DNA of 64,000 nucleotides from Diabrotica undecimpunctata (taxonomy: Eukaryota; Arthropoda; Insecta; Coleoptera; Chrysomelidae), in assembly GCF_040954645.1 (NCBI RefSeq), contig NC_092808.1:12763883-12827882 (forward strand), in the 5' to 3' direction. The position numbers and the translations under genes are program-made. Of this stretch, positions 62,239-64,000 are shown in pieces. Every line of letters begins with the position of its first letter. The stretch's first letter is position 1. The notes under the pieces are model-generated. The model saw only the letters and a list, made by a program, of their open reading frames with translations, ran no database searches and was not told the origin of the DNA.

Positions 62239-62279
62239 TTTTTACATTTATTTAAATATTTTATAGTTCTAACAAGATT

Positions 62280-63671
62280 ATAATTTCAAATATCTGAAAT
62301 ATATATATTCGTAGTTACTTTCTTTAGACAAGTCCAAAATCTTTGTCACTTACCAGGTAGGAATGTCCCCTAACAGGAAAAGTTATTTGGATAGAGTTCA
62401 GTCTCTTCTCGTGATGAACTATGTTATGAGTAAACCGAAGAACAGTGTAGTTTTTATTCTGTCCTTCGCACGAGTCGCAGAAAATATTCAAGTTTCGTAC
62501 TTTTCGATGAAGATAGTTGTAGATATAGTGATGAAGCAGTGAATAAACATCATCGCTACCTTTTTTGGCAACAGTCTTGAAGTACATATAAAATATGGAC
62601 TCAGCTGTAAACAAGACGTGTATATTGAACGAGTATAAACTCAGTTGTCTCTTATAATAAACATCATTTGTACGTATATTGGGTATTTGCAGATTTTTTG
62701 CAAAATCCATACATATAACCTCTGTGTGTACATTTATTCTACTAGCTTTCGCAGCTTATTTTCTGTTATAAAATGCTTGGGCTTTAAGTTTATGCAGCTT
62801 ATTTTCTGTCTAGTCGCTTAATATCAGCTTTTAATTTATTTGTTTCCTCCAAAGATCTCGCTAATAGACACTGCTTCTCAAGATTTTTAATTTTTTCTAA
62901 ATATTCATAACAAGAACTACACGCATCGGTCCTTGGAAACCCAAAGAAAATATTAAATTTAATTGAAAAAATACTTCTATATGTTTTGTATGAAGTACGC
63001 ATGTCTGAAAATTTTTCTGCTTACATTGTGTACATTTTGTTAATATTTAAATCCTCATATAAGTATAATTTCGACGAGTCTTTCAAACTATAATAACTTT
63101 TTTGTCCCTGAAAAAACCTATATGCTGCCTTATACAGTTTTTTGTTTCCATAGAAACTTGATGACGATGGTTTCTATGTTTTCCTCTAGTATCTTTTGGA
63201 GCGTGACCCGTCAATTTTAGTGACTTTTGTAGAACTTCTAACTTTTTTCCCAATTCTATGGAATCAAAAAAAGGCCTTCTGGCATACTGGAACTTCTTGT
63301 GTTTCGTGATTTACATCATAACAGATTCTATAGCTAAAGGCAGTATTATGAAGACGTGCAGAGTCCTCTGATACTCGTGATCTTCGTTGCTGTATAGTTT
63401 GTACAGTAATTAATCCGCATAAGTATATATGTTGGGCATCTGTCGACCCCCTGAAGTTGAACTTTCTAATAATTTGAATTCTTGCTTGATCAGGTATTTG
63501 TAGAAAACACTAAAACCTAACGCACTTACAAACCGGTCCTATTACATGGCTTTGTCTATTTAATTTTTTATTTACTTCATGAATTCGTCCATATTTTCTA
63601 CGTTTCTTTGCAATATTTTCCCGTGTGTCCATAACATCGCATTTTATAAATTCATCACTCTCACTAGACAT
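62280..63671 (-). mobile_element. Unclassified transposon gene, CDSCEGQNKN family (degenerate)
   Basis: The minus-strand ATG at 63671 opens MSSESDEFIKCDVMDTREN, IAKKRRKYGRIHEVNKKLN and VIGPVCKCVRF with an early stop. Beyond it, QIPDQARIQIIRKFNF, DAQHIYLCGLITVQ, CQKAFFDSIELGKKLEVLQK and SLKLTGHAPKDTRGKHRNH. Frame 63002-62799: YKTYRSIFSIKFNIFFGFPR then TDACSSCYEYLEKI (Cys pair) and a coiled region. Frame 62710-62324: MDFAKNLQIPNIRTNDVYYK, RQLSLYSFNIHVL, LNIFCDSCEGQNKNYTVLRF (acidic residue in a DSC.GQN box), and FPVRGHSYLVSDKDFGLV then stop. I recall proteins of this pattern repeated in arthropod genomes and take it as a DDE/RNase H-fold transposase of uncertain superfamily. Broken by at least three shifts. 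Confidence 0.65.
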
Positions 63672-64000
63672 ATTTACAACTTGATAATTCTCCTTTCAGA
63701 TTCAGTAAACAAACATACATAACCGCTAAACACGTCTGAACCACTAAAAAACTAAATGTATTAATTGCTTCGTCGTCGTCGGTCACATTGACATCTCTCC
63801 TTTTTTCCCTGTAGCGATTGGTCTCCTTTTTTACTCTGTATAACAAATATAAAAATATGTGTTACATCCTGACTAACCTCTGTCATCAATGTAAATTTTT
63901 TACGTGAAATAGTATCCAGTTTATGCCACTATATGGTCTAATTATCTCATTTTCGCTCGTCATTTGACATACCTCCTTTTTTCCCTGTACCCTTCAAAGT
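63672..64000. other. 5' flank of the minus-strand transposon, with direct repeats
   Basis: CTCCTTTTTTCCCTGTA occurs near 63795 and again near 63972. These may be terminal motifs of the transposon. No gene. Confidence 0.45.

Noticed and set aside
1..64000. CRISPR arrays, bacterial operons or viral integrations
   Set aside because: No spaced direct-repeat array, no operon-like gene packing and no viral structural genes; all RT signals belong to LINE or Penelope elements.

Overview
This window reads as AT-rich nuclear DNA from a large-genome insect. It has spliceosomal introns, a single host protein gene spread over more than 50 kb, and a very dense load of eukaryotic transposons: RTE-, Jockey- and I-type LINEs, Penelope-like elements, piggyBac, pogo, Tc1/mariner, a Crypton-type tyrosine recombinase, hAT-like and fold-back elements. 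The (GAA)n-tailed RTE elements and the Penelope/pogo mixture suggest a beetle, but that is inference. No bacterial genes, tRNA, rRNA or CRISPR arrays were seen.

Host gene. Eight plus-strand exons can be joined: 9118-9201, 35947-36105, 40624-43692, 48312-48479, 53402-53654, 56175-56342, 58866-59057 and 62006-62238. All junctions are GT-AG and all codon phases agree. The joined CDS is 4326 nt with no internal stop, encoding 1441 residues: a signal peptide, a very long Asn/Lys/Glu/Asp-rich disordered region and a Cys-containing helical C-terminus. I do not recognise the family. The first exon (signal peptide) lies about 26.7 kb upstream of the second, so its link is the weakest.

Layout. 1-9 kb, upstream of the first coding exon: RTE and Jockey-like remnants. 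9.2-36 kb, intron 1: Tc1, RTEs, an uninterrupted DDE transposase ORF lacking part of its core, a large palindromic element with a MITE in its centre, a Penelope element with a fold-back element inside it, a Jockey-like LINE split by an RTE, a piggyBac split by an RTE, an I-like LINE with RNase H split by an RTE, mariner, hAT-like sequence and a Jockey split by an RTE. 36-40.6 kb: Crypton-type recombinase and RTEs. 43.7-48.3 kb: two pogo transposase pseudogenes, one split by an RTE. 48.5-53.4 kb: RTEs and a fold-back element carrying an antisense copy of 240 nt of the host gene's own exon 3. 53.7-62 kb: RTE, Jockey, Tc1, about 1 kb of (ATTCTATTTT)-like satellite and Penelope remnants. 62.3-63.7 kb: a minus-strand transposon gene I cannot classify.

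The most notable points are the reconstructed split gene, the exon-capturing fold-back element in that gene's intron, hammerhead-ribozyme-like folds in the fold-back/Penelope-type ends, and a series of nested insertions with readable 10-13 bp target-site duplications that give a relative chronology in which 5'-truncated RTE elements are the youngest layer.
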